The notes beneath the pieces were generated by a model. That model ran no database searches. It saw nothing but the letters and a program-made list of their open reading frames with translations, and was not told the origin of the DNA. From positions 372,001 through 436,000 of the forward strand of contig NZ_PGFA01000003.1 of assembly GCF_002797555.1 (NCBI RefSeq): DNA of 64,000 nt, written 5' to 3'. The position numbers and the translations under genes were made by a program. This DNA is from Hymenobacter chitinivorans DSM 11115. Its GTDB lineage: Bacteria > Bacteroidota > Bacteroidia > Cytophagales > Hymenobacteraceae. Of this stretch, positions 41,515-49,982 are shown in pieces. The first letter of the stretch is position 1; each line of letters starts with the position of its first letter.

Positions 41515-41545
41515 TTTGACAATTCCGAAAACACTTGTACCTTTG
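41515..41545 (+). promoter_or_regulatory. Promoter of the rpmG operon
   Basis: TTTG (41515-41518), exactly 19 bp, then TACCTTTG (41538-41545): a perfect match to the Bacteroidota consensus, 30 bp before the rpmG start. Confidence 0.9.
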
Positions 41546-41574
41546 CAGTCCTTAATCCAAAACCCCAAGTCGAG

Positions 41575-41757
41575 ATGGCTAAGAAAGGAAACCGGGTGCA
41601 GGTAATCCTGGAGTGCACCGAGCACAAGAACTCGGGTATGCCGGGCACCTCGCGCTACATTACCACCAAGAACCGTAAGAATACGCCTGAGCGTGTTGAG
41701 TTGAAGAAGTTCAACCCCGTGCTCAAGAAAATGACCGTCCACAAGGAAATCAAGTAA
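41575..41757 (+). CDS. rpmG: 50S ribosomal protein L33
   Basis: 60 residues: [40 protein letters not shown]. Zinc-free form. It has its own consensus promoter, so its expression does not depend on the peptidase gene upstream. Followed 7 bp later by the DUF4295 gene. Confidence 0.97.
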   Translation: MAKKGNRVQVILECTEHKNSGMPGTSRYITTKNRKNTPERVELKKFNPVLKKMTVHKEIK

Positions 41758-41764
41758 TTGAGCG

Positions 41765-41926
41765 ATGGCTAAGAAAGTAGTAGCAACCCTGAAAGTAGCA
41801 GGCGGCAAAGACTGGGCAAAGGTCATCCGCGCTGTAAAGTCGCCTAAAACCGGCGCTTACACCTTCCGCGAGGAGATGGTACCAGTTGACAAAGTGCAGG
41901 AGTTTATTGCCTCCGGCACGAAGTAA
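41765..41926 (+). CDS. DUF4295 small basic protein
   Basis: 53 residues, too short for simple gene finders: MAKKVVATLKVAGGKDWAKV, IRAVKSPKTGAYTFREEMVP, then VDKVQEFIASGTK. It begins 7 bp after rpmG and matches the Bacteroidota protein normally found in that place; a link to ribosomes is inferred from the constant neighbourhood only. A strong terminator follows. Confidence 0.92.
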   Translation: MAKKVVATLKVAGGKDWAKVIRAVKSPKTGAYTFREEMVPVDKVQEFIASGTK

Positions 41927-41961
41927 TTCGGCGCCTTCGGGCGTACCTGAATGAAGTGAAG

Positions 41962-41987
41962 AAGTCCCGCCGCCGTGGGACTTTTTT
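41962..41987 (+). terminator. Terminator after rpmG-DUF4295
   Basis: Stem AAGTCCC / GTGGGACTT around a short loop, followed by six T residues; 36 bp after the DUF4295 stop. Confidence 0.88.
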
Positions 41988-42121
41988 GCGTGTAAAAGGA
42001 TTTGTTGCGCGTGCTTGCCGGATTGGGCTTAGTGCTGAACCGCGGATAAAAAGCAACCTTGCAGCGGCCTTGTGGCCGTTGCGCAACTAAGCGCCAACAA
42101 CTAAGCATCAAGCACTAGCGA

Positions 42122-43102
42122 ATGGGACTTTTCGATTTCTTTAAGAAGGACAAGGAGAGCAAGGAACAGCAAGAGTCGCTGGACAAAGGCCTGGAGAAGT
42201 CTAAATCCAGCTTTTTCGAGCAGCTCAGCAAGGCCGTAGTCGGCAAGGCGACGGTCGACGAAGCCGTGCTCGACGACCTGGAAAGCGTGCTGGTGCATGC
42301 CGACGTGGGCATCGAAACCACGGTCAAAGTCATTGACCGCATCGAGAAGCGCGTGGCCCGCGACAAGTACGTGAGCACCGGCGAGCTGGACCGCATCCTG
42401 CGCGAGGAAATTGCGGGCCTGCTCGACGGCAACAGCGGAGCTACCGGCTCCCGGGCCATCCTCGACCGGGCCGACAACAACGGGCAGCCCTTCGTGATTA
42501 TGGTGGTGGGCGTGAACGGCGTGGGCAAAACCACGACCATCGGCAAGCTGGCTCACCGCTTCCACTCGGCCGGTAAGAAAGTGGTGCTCGGCGCCGCCGA
42601 CACCTTCCGGGCCGCCGCCGTGGATCAGCTTATCATCTGGGGGCAGCGCGTGGGCGTACCCGTTATTTCGCACGGCATGAACACCGACCCGGCCTCCGTG
42701 GCCTACGACGCGGTGCAGAAAGGTGTGGAAATGGGCGCCGACGTCGTCATTATTGATACGGCCGGCCGTTTGCACAACAAGGTGAACCTGATGAACGAGC
42801 TCAGCAAGATCAAGCGGGTGATGCAGAAGGTAATTCCCGATGCGCCCCACGAAGTGTTGCTGGTGCTGGATGGCAGCACGGGGCAGAACGCCTTTTTGCA
42901 GGCCAAGGAGTTTACCAAAGCCACTGAGGTGACGGCGTTGGCCATTACCAAGCTCGACGGCACGGCCAAGGGCGGCGTGGTGATTGGCATTTCCGACCAG
43001 TTTAACATCCCGGTGCGCTACATTGGGGTGGGTGAGAAGATGACCGATTTGCAGCTGTTCGACCGGCATACCTACGTCAACTCGCTGTTTTCGAAAAAGT
43101 AA
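42122..43102 (+). CDS. ftsY: Signal recognition particle receptor FtsY
   Basis: 326 residues. A short charged N-terminus (GLFDFFKKDKESKEQQESLD), N domain, then the G domain with P-loop VGVNGVGKTTTIGKLAHRF, DTFRAAAVDQL, DTAGRLHNKVNLM, and TKLDGTAKGGV. Docks ribosome-SRP complexes at the membrane via GTP-dependent pairing with Ffh. The acidic A domain is very short, as usual in Bacteroidota. Usual neighbour of rpmG-DUF4295. Confidence 0.97.
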   Translation: MGLFDFFKKDKESKEQQESLDKGLEKSKSSFFEQLSKAVVGKATVDEAVLDDLESVLVHADVGIETTVKVIDRIEKRVARDKYVSTGELDRILREEIAGLLDGNSGATGSRAILDRADNNGQPFVIMVVGVNGVGKTTTIGKLAHRFHSAGKKVVLGAADTFRAAAVDQLIIWGQRVGVPVISHGMNTDPASVAYDAVQKGVEMGADVVIIDTAGRLHNKVNLMNELSKIKRVMQKVIPDAPHEVLLVLDGSTGQNAFLQAKEFTKATEVTALAITKLDGTAKGGVVIGISDQFNIPVRYIGVGEKMTDLQLFDRHTYVNSLFSKK

Positions 43103-43122
43103 GCTGACCGACTGCTCAATGT

Positions 43123-43156
43123 AAAGCGCCACCGCCCGCCGCGGTGGCGCTTTTGC
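43123..43156 (+). terminator. Terminator of ftsY
   Basis: Stem AAAGCGCCACCGC / GCGGTGGCGCTTTT around a 5-base loop with a short T run; 21 bp after the stop. Confidence 0.9.
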
Positions 43157-43188
43157 GTTACTTTGGCCCGACCATTCAACGCGACGCT

Positions 43189-43908
43189 ATGGGCTTTCGG
43201 CAATTCTTCAACAAACTCAAAGGGCCAGCCCCGGCTCCAGCTTCAGTCCCACCGCCCACCAGCATCCGTGAGCTGCTGTTCGGCGACCTGCCCTCGGCTC
43301 AGTGGCCCGCCGCCGACTCGGAGGTGCGCGGACAGGAGCCCTGGAAGTGGTTTGCGGCGGCGCAGCAGGCCCGCGCCCAGGGCGACACGGCTGCCGCCGA
43401 GCAAGCCCTCCGGCAGGTGTTGACTACTCCGAAGCTGGAGTCGCGGCAGTATTTGCAGGCCTGGCAGGCCTTGCGGGAGCTGGGCGTGGCGCCGCCGTCT
43501 GAAACCGCTAAGCAGGTACTGGGCGTGGTGGTGGAAGTAGGCCTGGAACAGGGTCTGGACCTGTTGGCCGCTTACGCCGACGGCTCGGCGCGCTATTACA
43601 ACTACAGCGGGGCCGGCGTGGTGTGGGAAAATCCCGACGATTCGCTGGCACCGCATATCGGGGCCTTGCGGGCGGCCGGGCAGCGGGTTGCCGACCGGAT
43701 TGGGCCCTGGGAAGAGGCCCGCCCCGCCGCGCCGGGCCCGGGGCAGGTGCGCCTTAACCTACTCACGCCCTCGGGGCTGCACTTTGGGCAGGCTCCGTTT
43801 AACACGCTGTGGGAGGATGAAATGGGCGGGCCCGTACTGGTAGCGGCTCAGCAGCTGATGCAGGCCCTCATTGCCAAGCACGAGCAAGTAACCGAAAACC
43901 GTGGGTAA
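43189..43908 (+). CDS. Hypothetical protein
   Basis: 239 residues from the ATG at 43189, soluble, no signal. Features visible: WKWFAAAQQARAQGDTAAAE with helices suggesting one TPR-like pair (~50-95), then VEVGLEQGLDLLAAYADGSA and YYNYSGAGVVWENPD, ending with QQLMQALIAKHEQV. I do not recognise a family with certainty. In Bacteroidota the space between ftsY and rimO is usually short, so this gene and the next one are likely insertions into the block. Confidence 0.7.
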   Translation: MGFRQFFNKLKGPAPAPASVPPPTSIRELLFGDLPSAQWPAADSEVRGQEPWKWFAAAQQARAQGDTAAAEQALRQVLTTPKLESRQYLQAWQALRELGVAPPSETAKQVLGVVVEVGLEQGLDLLAAYADGSARYYNYSGAGVVWENPDDSLAPHIGALRAAGQRVADRIGPWEEARPAAPGPGQVRLNLLTPSGLHFGQAPFNTLWEDEMGGPVLVAAQQLMQALIAKHEQVTENRG

Positions 43909-44007
43909 GGGCTGCTGATTGGCCTTTGGTACACGCATCCACTAAGTTAGGGCGAAGTGGAAAGCTAGCTAGACAACTGATTTGCTTCCAGGTGCATCTG
44001 CCAGAAT

Positions 44008-45159
44008 ATGCAGCCTGTTTCCTCCCCCGAAGCGTCGGTAGCCGAAGCTACTCCGGCCCGTCTCGACCCATTTCTGAGCCAGAAGCTGCGGTTCTGGTCG
44101 TTGGTGGCCATGGTGCTGCTGGTGTACGTGCACGGCTACAACCTGCACTCCCGCTACCTGCAGCCCTGGACGCCGGTAGACGAGCCTCTGTCGGTAGGCA
44201 GCTTTCTGCAGTATTTCCTGGCCAACGGGCTGCTGCGCTTCCGCATCCCGATTCTATTTGCCATTTCCGGCTACCTGTTTGCGTTTCACGACACTAGGGC
44301 CTCGCACAAAGTCCGGGTGAAGCGCCGGGTGCTGACGCTGCTGGTGCCCTACCTGCTCTGGAGTGCCCTCGGGCTGGGCTTCACCTGGGCCCTGGAGCAG
44401 TACCCGCCCACCCGGCAGCTGGTGCTGGCCGCCGAGCTGAGCGTTTTCGGGCCCGACAATCCGCTGGTGAGTGGCTACAGTGCCAAGGAACTGCTGCTGC
44501 GGTGGCTGCTGCTGCCGGTGCCGTTTCAGCTGTGGTTTCTGCGCAGCCTGCTGGTGTATAACCTGGCCTACCCGTGGCTGCGCAAGGCGGTGTTGCAGGC
44601 GCCAACCATCTATTTTGGCGTAGCCGGACTGCTGTGGCTGCTCGAAATCAGCGTGCCGCCGCTGCTGGAGGGCACGGGGCTGGTCTTTTTTGCGCTGGGC
44701 ATCTGGCTGCAAAAGCGCGACGTAAACCTGCTCACGCCGCCCCGCTGGCTACGGCCGGGCGTGCTGGTGGTGGTTTGGCTGGCGGTGCTGGCCGGGAAAA
44801 CCTACCTGGCCTTTGCCTCCGACCACCCGCCCTTTATCCCGATGCTGCTGCTGCACCGGGCCGGCGAGGGCCTGGGCGTAGTAGTTATGTGGTTCGGCAC
44901 CGATGCCCTGGTGCGCGGGGCCATGCGGCAGCGGTGGTTTGGGTGGCTCACGGGCTTTTCCTTCATGATTTACGCCCTGCACGTGCCCTTGGTAAACTAT
45001 GCCACGGAAGCGGCCCTGCGGCTTTGGCCGGGCCAAAACCTACTGGTGTACCTGCTGCTGCCCCTGGCCGTGGTGGCGCTGGCCGTGCTGCTGGGGGCCG
45101 GACTGCGGCGGGTGGCCCCGGCGGTATACGGCCTGCTCACCGGCGGCCGGGGACTGTAG
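44008..45159 (+). CDS. Acyltransferase 3 family membrane protein
   Basis: 383 residues with ten or so hydrophobic segments. FWSLVAMVLLVYVHGYNLH at the first helix corresponds to the family's R-x10-H region (here with H in VYVHGYN), and FRIPILFAISGYLFAFHD follows, typical of Acyl_transf_3. WFLRSLLVYNLAYPWLR and FSFMIYALHVPLVNY near the C-terminus also fit. Such enzymes move acyl groups onto glycans or lipids at the cytoplasmic membrane. Donor and acceptor unknown. Confidence 0.85.
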   Translation: MQPVSSPEASVAEATPARLDPFLSQKLRFWSLVAMVLLVYVHGYNLHSRYLQPWTPVDEPLSVGSFLQYFLANGLLRFRIPILFAISGYLFAFHDTRASHKVRVKRRVLTLLVPYLLWSALGLGFTWALEQYPPTRQLVLAAELSVFGPDNPLVSGYSAKELLLRWLLLPVPFQLWFLRSLLVYNLAYPWLRKAVLQAPTIYFGVAGLLWLLEISVPPLLEGTGLVFFALGIWLQKRDVNLLTPPRWLRPGVLVVVWLAVLAGKTYLAFASDHPPFIPMLLLHRAGEGLGVVVMWFGTDALVRGAMRQRWFGWLTGFSFMIYALHVPLVNYATEAALRLWPGQNLLVYLLLPLAVVALAVLLGAGLRRVAPAVYGLLTGGRGL

Positions 45160-45218
45160 CGCCGGGCCTTGACTGGGAAAAGGAACAATCCGAGTAGGAA
45201 AAGGCGTTGCCGAGTTCG

Positions 45219-45226
45219 TACCTTTG
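45219..45226 (+). promoter_or_regulatory. -7 promoter box of rimO
   Basis: TACCTTTG, a perfect -7 element 82 bp before the rimO ATG. No matching TTTG at the right distance (19 bp). Confidence 0.5.
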
Positions 45227-45308
45227 CGCACCAAATTCCGCTGCGGACCCCAACCGGCAACTTTCTCACTGCTAAGAAATTGCCCGGTCGTCCGCTTATA
45301 CCACTCGC

Positions 45309-46622
45309 ATGAAAGTAAGAAGCCAGCTGGCCAATAAAGTCAACGTCATTACCCTGGGCTGTTCCAAAAACCTCGTCGATTCGGAGGTGCTGATGGGACA
45401 ATTGCAGGCCAATAACTTCCAGGTAACCCACGAGGCCGACAAGAGCGACGCCAACATCGTGATTATCAACACCTGCGGCTTTATTGACAACGCCAAGCAG
45501 GAAAGCATCGACACCATCCTGCGCTACGCCGACGAGAAGGAAGCCGGCCGCCTCGACAAGCTCTACGTGACGGGCTGCCTCTCGCAGCGCTACAAGGACG
45601 ACCTGGAAGTGGAAATTCCGCAGGTCGACGCCTACTTCGGGACCCTGGAGCTGCCCCAGCTGATGAAAACCCTGGAGGCCGACTACAAGCACGAGCTGGT
45701 GGGCGAGCGGCTCATTACCACGCCCCGGCACTACGCCTACTTCAAAATTGCCGAAGGCTGCAACCGGCCCTGCTCGTTCTGCGCCATCCCGCTGATGCGC
45801 GGCAAGCACGTAGACCGCACCATCGAGGACCTGGTAAAGGAAGCCAAGCGCCTGGCCTCGATGGGTGCTAAGGAGCTGATTCTCATTGCCCAGGACCTGA
45901 CCTACTACGGCCTGGAGAAGTACGGGGAGCGGAAGCTGGCCGACCTCCTGCGCAACCTCTCCGACGTGAACGGCATCGACTGGATCCGGCTGCAGTACGC
46001 CTACCCGTCGCAGTTCCCCCTGGATGCCCTGGACGTGATGATGGAGCGGGACAACATCTGCAAGTACTTGGATATGCCCCTGCAGCACATTTCGGATAAC
46101 ATGCTCAAAACCATGCGCCGCGGCATCAGCAAGCGCCGCACGGTGGAGCTGGTGGATACCATCCGGCAGCGGGTGCCCGATATTGCTTTGCGCACTACGC
46201 TTATTGCCGGCCACCCCGGCGAAACCCAGCAGGATTTCGAGGAGCTCTACGACTTCGTGGAGAAAACCCGGTTTGAGCGCCTGGGCATCTTCACCTACTC
46301 CCACGAGGACAACACCCACTCCTACACCCTGGCCGACGACGTGCCCGCCGAAGTAAAGCAGGACCGCGCCGACCAGATTATGGAGCTGCAGCAGGGCATT
46401 TCGATGGAGCTCAACGAGCAGAAAGTCGGCAACGTGTACAAGGTGCTGTTCGACCGGAAGGAAAGCGGCTACTTCGTGGGCCGCACCGAGTTTGACTCGC
46501 CGGAAGTGGACAACGAAGTGCTGGTGCCGGCCACGCCCGATACCTACGTGTCGCTCGGCGGCTTTGCCAACGTGCAAATCACCGACGCCTCCGACTTCGA
46601 CCTCTACGGCAAGCTGGTGTAA
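45309..46622 (+). CDS. rimO: Ribosomal protein S12 methylthiotransferase
   Basis: 437 residues, full length. N-terminal MTTase domain with TLGCSKNLVDSEVLMG and INTCGFIDNAK, and a third Cys in VTGCLSQRY; radical-SAM CxxxCxxC in GCNRPCSFCAIP; C-terminal TRAM domain (residues ~370-437, VLFDRKESGYFVGRTEFDSP). Adds a methylthio group to Asp in S12, using two 4Fe-4S clusters. Usual member of this block. Confidence 0.97.
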   Translation: MKVRSQLANKVNVITLGCSKNLVDSEVLMGQLQANNFQVTHEADKSDANIVIINTCGFIDNAKQESIDTILRYADEKEAGRLDKLYVTGCLSQRYKDDLEVEIPQVDAYFGTLELPQLMKTLEADYKHELVGERLITTPRHYAYFKIAEGCNRPCSFCAIPLMRGKHVDRTIEDLVKEAKRLASMGAKELILIAQDLTYYGLEKYGERKLADLLRNLSDVNGIDWIRLQYAYPSQFPLDALDVMMERDNICKYLDMPLQHISDNMLKTMRRGISKRRTVELVDTIRQRVPDIALRTTLIAGHPGETQQDFEELYDFVEKTRFERLGIFTYSHEDNTHSYTLADDVPAEVKQDRADQIMELQQGISMELNEQKVGNVYKVLFDRKESGYFVGRTEFDSPEVDNEVLVPATPDTYVSLGGFANVQITDASDFDLYGKLV

Positions 46623-46650
46623 CGGCCTCGGCCGACCTGTAGAAAAGAAA

Positions 46651-46678
46651 AAAGCTGCCCCTTCAGGCAGCTTTTTTT
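46651..46678. terminator. Terminator between rimO and the 71-residue gene
   Basis: Stem AAAGCTGCC / GGCAGCTTT with T runs on both sides, so it may serve both strands; 29 bp after the rimO stop. Confidence 0.88.
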
Positions 46679-46878
46679 CGTTTGGACCGGCGCCGACGGT
46701 AGCCCCGGGTCCAATAGAGCACCAGGCCGATAAGTGGTTGAGTGAGTACGGTATGGAACCAGCGGCGCTTTTCCCAGCGCCCGGGGAATTCGCCGCGTTG
46801 GATATAAATGAGCGTGTATATCCAGGGCAGGGGCAGCACGATGAGCAGCCACAGGCCCAGGAGCTGAAACAGATTCAT
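46663..46878 (-). CDS. Small membrane protein, 71 residues
   Basis: Two hydrophobic segments (FQLLGLWLLIVLPLPWIYTL, LTQPLIGLVLYW) joined by a charged loop (IQRGEFPGRWEKRRWF), then a very basic end (RGYRRRRSKRKKAA). The final codons and the stop are read from within the rimO terminator stem. Family not recognised. Similar frames in other strands and frames are less coherent, so a real gene is favoured. Confidence 0.6.
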   Translation of the reverse strand: MNLFQLLGLWLLIVLPLPWIYTLIYIQRGEFPGRWEKRRWFHTVLTQPLIGLVLYWTRGYRRRRSKRKKAA

Positions 46879-47028
46879 GCGGTGGTGGTTTGACAGCTAT
46901 TCAAGTCGGACGTAGAGCCTTGTCAACAGCAAAACGTGCTGCGAGGTGCGCCCGGTAGTGCCGGAAGTTGCGGCTTTGCTGTACTTTTTTTCCGGACCTT
47001 GCACCGCCAATTGACTTCTCCCTGCTGT

Positions 47029-48609
47029 ATGCCCCTGCATCATCTTAGCTACGCCGCCACGGGCGCCTTTTCGTCTTTTCTCGCCGATTATATCAGTCAG
47101 AAGCCCGCGCTGCAGCCGTATTACCACCGGTTTCCGAAGCTGGAGGAGTTTGAAGCCCAGATAACGGAGAAGCAGGCCGCCTACTCGCCCGAGGCCCGGC
47201 AGCGGCTGGTAGCCGCCCTGCAAGAGCAGTATCAAGGTCTGGGTGACATCAATCCGGCCGTGGCGGCCAACCTGGCGCTGCTCAGCCAGGCCACAACCTT
47301 TACCGTCACCACCGGCCACCAGCTCAACCTGCTCACCGGGCCGCTGTACTTTATCTACAAGATTGTCACCACGCTCAAGCTCAGCCGGCAGCTGAAAGAG
47401 CAGTACCCGCAGTACGACTTCGTGCCGGTGTACTGGATGGCCACCGAGGACCACGACTTCGCCGAAATCAACCACTTCCACCTCTTCGGCAAAAAGCACG
47501 AGTGGAACAGTGAGCAGGTGGGTGGCCCAGTCGGCCGCATGGCGCTGGATGGCCTCGCCGAGCAGATTCTCGACCAGCTGCCCGCCGACGTGCCCGCCGC
47601 TTTTCGCGAGGCGTACCAGGCCGGCGCCACCCTCACCGACGCTACCCGCCGCCTGGTCCACGCCCTGTTTGGGGAGTACGGGCTGGTGAGCATCGACGGC
47701 GACAGTGCCACGCTGAAACAGGCCCTGGTGCCGGTGCTGGAGCGCGAAATCCGGGAGCAGGCTTCTAACAAAGCCGTGCAGGCCACCAACGCCCAGCTCG
47801 AAGCGGCCGGCTACAAGCCCCAGGTGTACTCGCGGCCCCTCAACCTGTTTTTCCTGACCAACGAGGGCAAGCGGGAGCGAATCGAGCAGGAAGGCGATTG
47901 TTACGCCATCCGCAACACCGAGCTCTGCTACACCCAGGACGAGCTGCTGACGCTGGCCCGCACCCGGCCCGAGTGCTTCAGCCCGAACGTGGTGCTGCGG
48001 CCCCTGTACCAGGAACTGCTGCTGCCCAACCTCTGCTACATCGGCGGCGGGGCGGAAGTGGCCTACTGGTTTCAGCTCAAGCAGGTCTTCAGCGACAATA
48101 ACGTGCCTTTCCCGATGCTGCTGCTGCGCAACTCGGCCCTGTACCTGGGCAAGGCTCACGCCGGCAAGCTGCGCAAGCTGGGCCTTACGCCAGCCGATAT
48201 TTTTCGGCCCCTGCCCGAGCTCAAAAAGCAGGTGGGCGCCACCCTGGGCCAGGAGGAAATCAGCCTGCGGGAGCAGCAGCAGGCCCTGGCCGCCGCCTTC
48301 CAGCAAATCACCGAGCTGGCCCAGCGCCTCGACCCGACCCTGGTGAAAACCGTGGCGGCCGAAGCCCAGAAAACGGCCGGCGGCGTGGCCGGCCTGGAAA
48401 AGCGCCTGAGCAAGGCCGCCGAAGCCAAGCACGAAACGGCCTATTCCCAGCTCACGGCCCTGAAGGACAAGCTCTTCCCCGGCGGCGACCTGCAGGAGCG
48501 CGTCGACAACGTGCTGTCCATTTTAATCAACAACCCCGGGTTTATTGAGCAGTTGCTGGCCGACTTCGAGCCCCTGGCCCTGGAATTTGCCATTGTGGAA
48601 GAGGAATAA
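47029..48609 (+). CDS. bshC: Bacillithiol biosynthesis cysteine-adding enzyme
   Basis: 526 residues from the ATG at 47029 (MPLHHLSYAATGAFSSFLAD). Joins cysteine to glucosamine-malate in the last step of bacillithiol synthesis. Recognised by FTVTTGHQLNLLTGPLYFIY, VPVYWMATEDHDFAEINHFH, FFLTNEGKRERIE and GGGAEVAYWFQLK. The long antisense frame over the same bases lacks any family resemblance. Presence implies bacillithiol as the low-mass thiol. Confidence 0.95.
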   Translation: MPLHHLSYAATGAFSSFLADYISQKPALQPYYHRFPKLEEFEAQITEKQAAYSPEARQRLVAALQEQYQGLGDINPAVAANLALLSQATTFTVTTGHQLNLLTGPLYFIYKIVTTLKLSRQLKEQYPQYDFVPVYWMATEDHDFAEINHFHLFGKKHEWNSEQVGGPVGRMALDGLAEQILDQLPADVPAAFREAYQAGATLTDATRRLVHALFGEYGLVSIDGDSATLKQALVPVLEREIREQASNKAVQATNAQLEAAGYKPQVYSRPLNLFFLTNEGKRERIEQEGDCYAIRNTELCYTQDELLTLARTRPECFSPNVVLRPLYQELLLPNLCYIGGGAEVAYWFQLKQVFSDNNVPFPMLLLRNSALYLGKAHAGKLRKLGLTPADIFRPLPELKKQVGATLGQEEISLREQQQALAAAFQQITELAQRLDPTLVKTVAAEAQKTAGGVAGLEKRLSKAAEAKHETAYSQLTALKDKLFPGGDLQERVDNVLSILINNPGFIEQLLADFEPLALEFAIVEEE

Positions 48610-48635
48610 CTCCTGCTTCAGCGCACAGCTAGCCG

Positions 48636-48667
48636 ACGGGCGCTTCCGGTACTGCCGGGGCGCCCGT
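48636..48667 (+). terminator. Possible terminator of bshC
   Basis: Stem ACGGGCGC / GCGCCCGT around a loop that itself contains CCGG pairs, 27 bp after the stop. T run weak (TTCTGCGTT). Confidence 0.55.
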
Positions 48668-48820
48668 TCTGCGTTATATTAGTCCGGATTTATTCAATTC
48701 CGTTTTACCTGTGCGCCTTTCTTGCTGCTGCCCCGGGCCACCGGCTGGCGAGCTGCGTAAAAGCCCGTTGGCGTACCGTTTCAGAATTATTCCAGTACCT
48801 CTAAAGTGCCATGCTGACTT

Positions 48821-49399
48821 ATGTTGAAAAGTGACCTGCGCTGGCAGATGCTGGCGTGGCGCCGGGCCATGTCGGACCTGGAGCTGGCGACCCGCAGCCA
48901 GCAGGTAGCCGCGCGCCTGTTCAAGGAAACCTATCTGACCCAGCTGCGCGCCGTGCACGTGTTTTTGCCCATTCAGCGGCAGCGGGAACTGGATACCTGG
49001 GGCATTATCCGGCGCTTCTGGCGCGAGTTTCCCCAGGTGCGCGTGGTTGTGCCGGTGATGCAGGAAGACGGCCTCTCGCTGCGCCACTACCTGCTCACGC
49101 CCCAGACCGAGCTGGTCGAAAACGCCTGGGACGTGCCCGAGCCCCTGAATGCCGAGGAGGTAATGCCCGAGGAGCTGGACGCGGTGCTGCTGCCCTTGCT
49201 GGCTTTCGACGAGGCCGGCAACCGCGTGGGCTACGGCAAAGGCTTTTACGACCGGTTTCTGCTGCAGTGCCGCCCCGACGTGCTGCTCATCGGCCTCTCG
49301 CTGGAGGACCCCGTGCTGCGCATCGCCGACGCCTGGGAGGGCGACGTGCGCCTGCACTGCTGCGTGACGCCCACCCGGGTGTGGCGCTTCGAGCGGTAG
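48821..49399 (+). CDS. 5-formyltetrahydrofolate cyclo-ligase
   Basis: 192 residues, full length. Turns 5-formyl-THF into 5,10-methenyl-THF with ATP. The nucleotide- and substrate-binding parts are RWQMLAWRRAM (KxxxRxxLRxxR-like) at the N-terminus and VLLPLLAFDEAGNRVGYGKG, FYDRFL at ~130-150. Cytosolic. It begins a plus-strand run continuing into two ExbD-like genes. Confidence 0.93.
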   Translation: MLKSDLRWQMLAWRRAMSDLELATRSQQVAARLFKETYLTQLRAVHVFLPIQRQRELDTWGIIRRFWREFPQVRVVVPVMQEDGLSLRHYLLTPQTELVENAWDVPEPLNAEEVMPEELDAVLLPLLAFDEAGNRVGYGKGFYDRFLLQCRPDVLLIGLSLEDPVLRIADAWEGDVRLHCCVTPTRVWRFER

Positions 49400-49470
49400 C
49401 GCCGACCGGCCACAACAAATGGCTGCCGCGGAGCGTTGGCCGGGCGTCTGGTCACCAACCCGCCCGCTCT

Positions 49471-49968
49471 ATGGCTACCCCAACTTCTGCCCGCGCCAGC
49501 CGCCGCATCCGCCTTACCCCGCGCCTGGATACGAAGCCCATGTTAGGTGTGGGCCTGGTGCTGGCCGCCCTGCTGCTAGCTGCCAAGCCAATCCAGCAAA
49601 CCGTGCTGCAGCTGACGATGCCATCCCGGAGTCATAAGCAGTACCTGAACCGGTTTCCGGCCAGTGACGGCCTGACGCTGCTGCTGGGCCGGCAGCACCA
49701 GATTCACTATTACCGGGGCGGATTCTCTGCCGAGGAATTACCGAAGCTGCAGACCATTCGTAATGGGTACCCGGGCCTGCGCCGCCTGCTGCTGGAATCC
49801 CGGTACCGTAATCCTAAAGTCGTGGTGCTGATCAAGCCCGGACCGGGAGCCAAGTACCGCGACCTGGTGGACGCGCTGGATGAGATGAACATCACCGACC
49901 AGAGAAAATACGCGGTGGTGGATTTGCAAAAGCTCGATTACGCCCTGCTCCGGCAAAACGGTCTGTAA
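49471..49968 (+). CDS. ExbD-like protein without the proton-channel Asp (copy 1)
   Basis: 165 residues. Basic N-terminus (RASRRIRLTPRL), one helix (GVGLVLAALLLAA), then an ExbD/TolR-like periplasmic domain ending KYRDLVDALDEMNITDQRKY. In ExbD the helix starts D-M-T-P-M-V-D and the second Asp carries protons; here the string is DTKPMLGVGL, with Gly at that place. No ExbB gene is nearby. Probably a structural or degenerate family member. Begins 71 bp after the folate enzyme gene; a paralog follows in 14 bp. Confidence 0.8.
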   Translation: MATPTSARASRRIRLTPRLDTKPMLGVGLVLAALLLAAKPIQQTVLQLTMPSRSHKQYLNRFPASDGLTLLLGRQHQIHYYRGGFSAEELPKLQTIRNGYPGLRRLLLESRYRNPKVVVLIKPGPGAKYRDLVDALDEMNITDQRKYAVVDLQKLDYALLRQNGL

Positions 49969-49982
49969 ACCCCCTCGCTCGT

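Noticed and set aside
44997-46577. 526-residue minus-strand frame over rimO
   Set aside because: Antisense to rimO, which has all family motifs.
46897-48432. 511-residue minus-strand frame over bshC
   Set aside because: Antisense to bshC; composition typical of a shadow frame.
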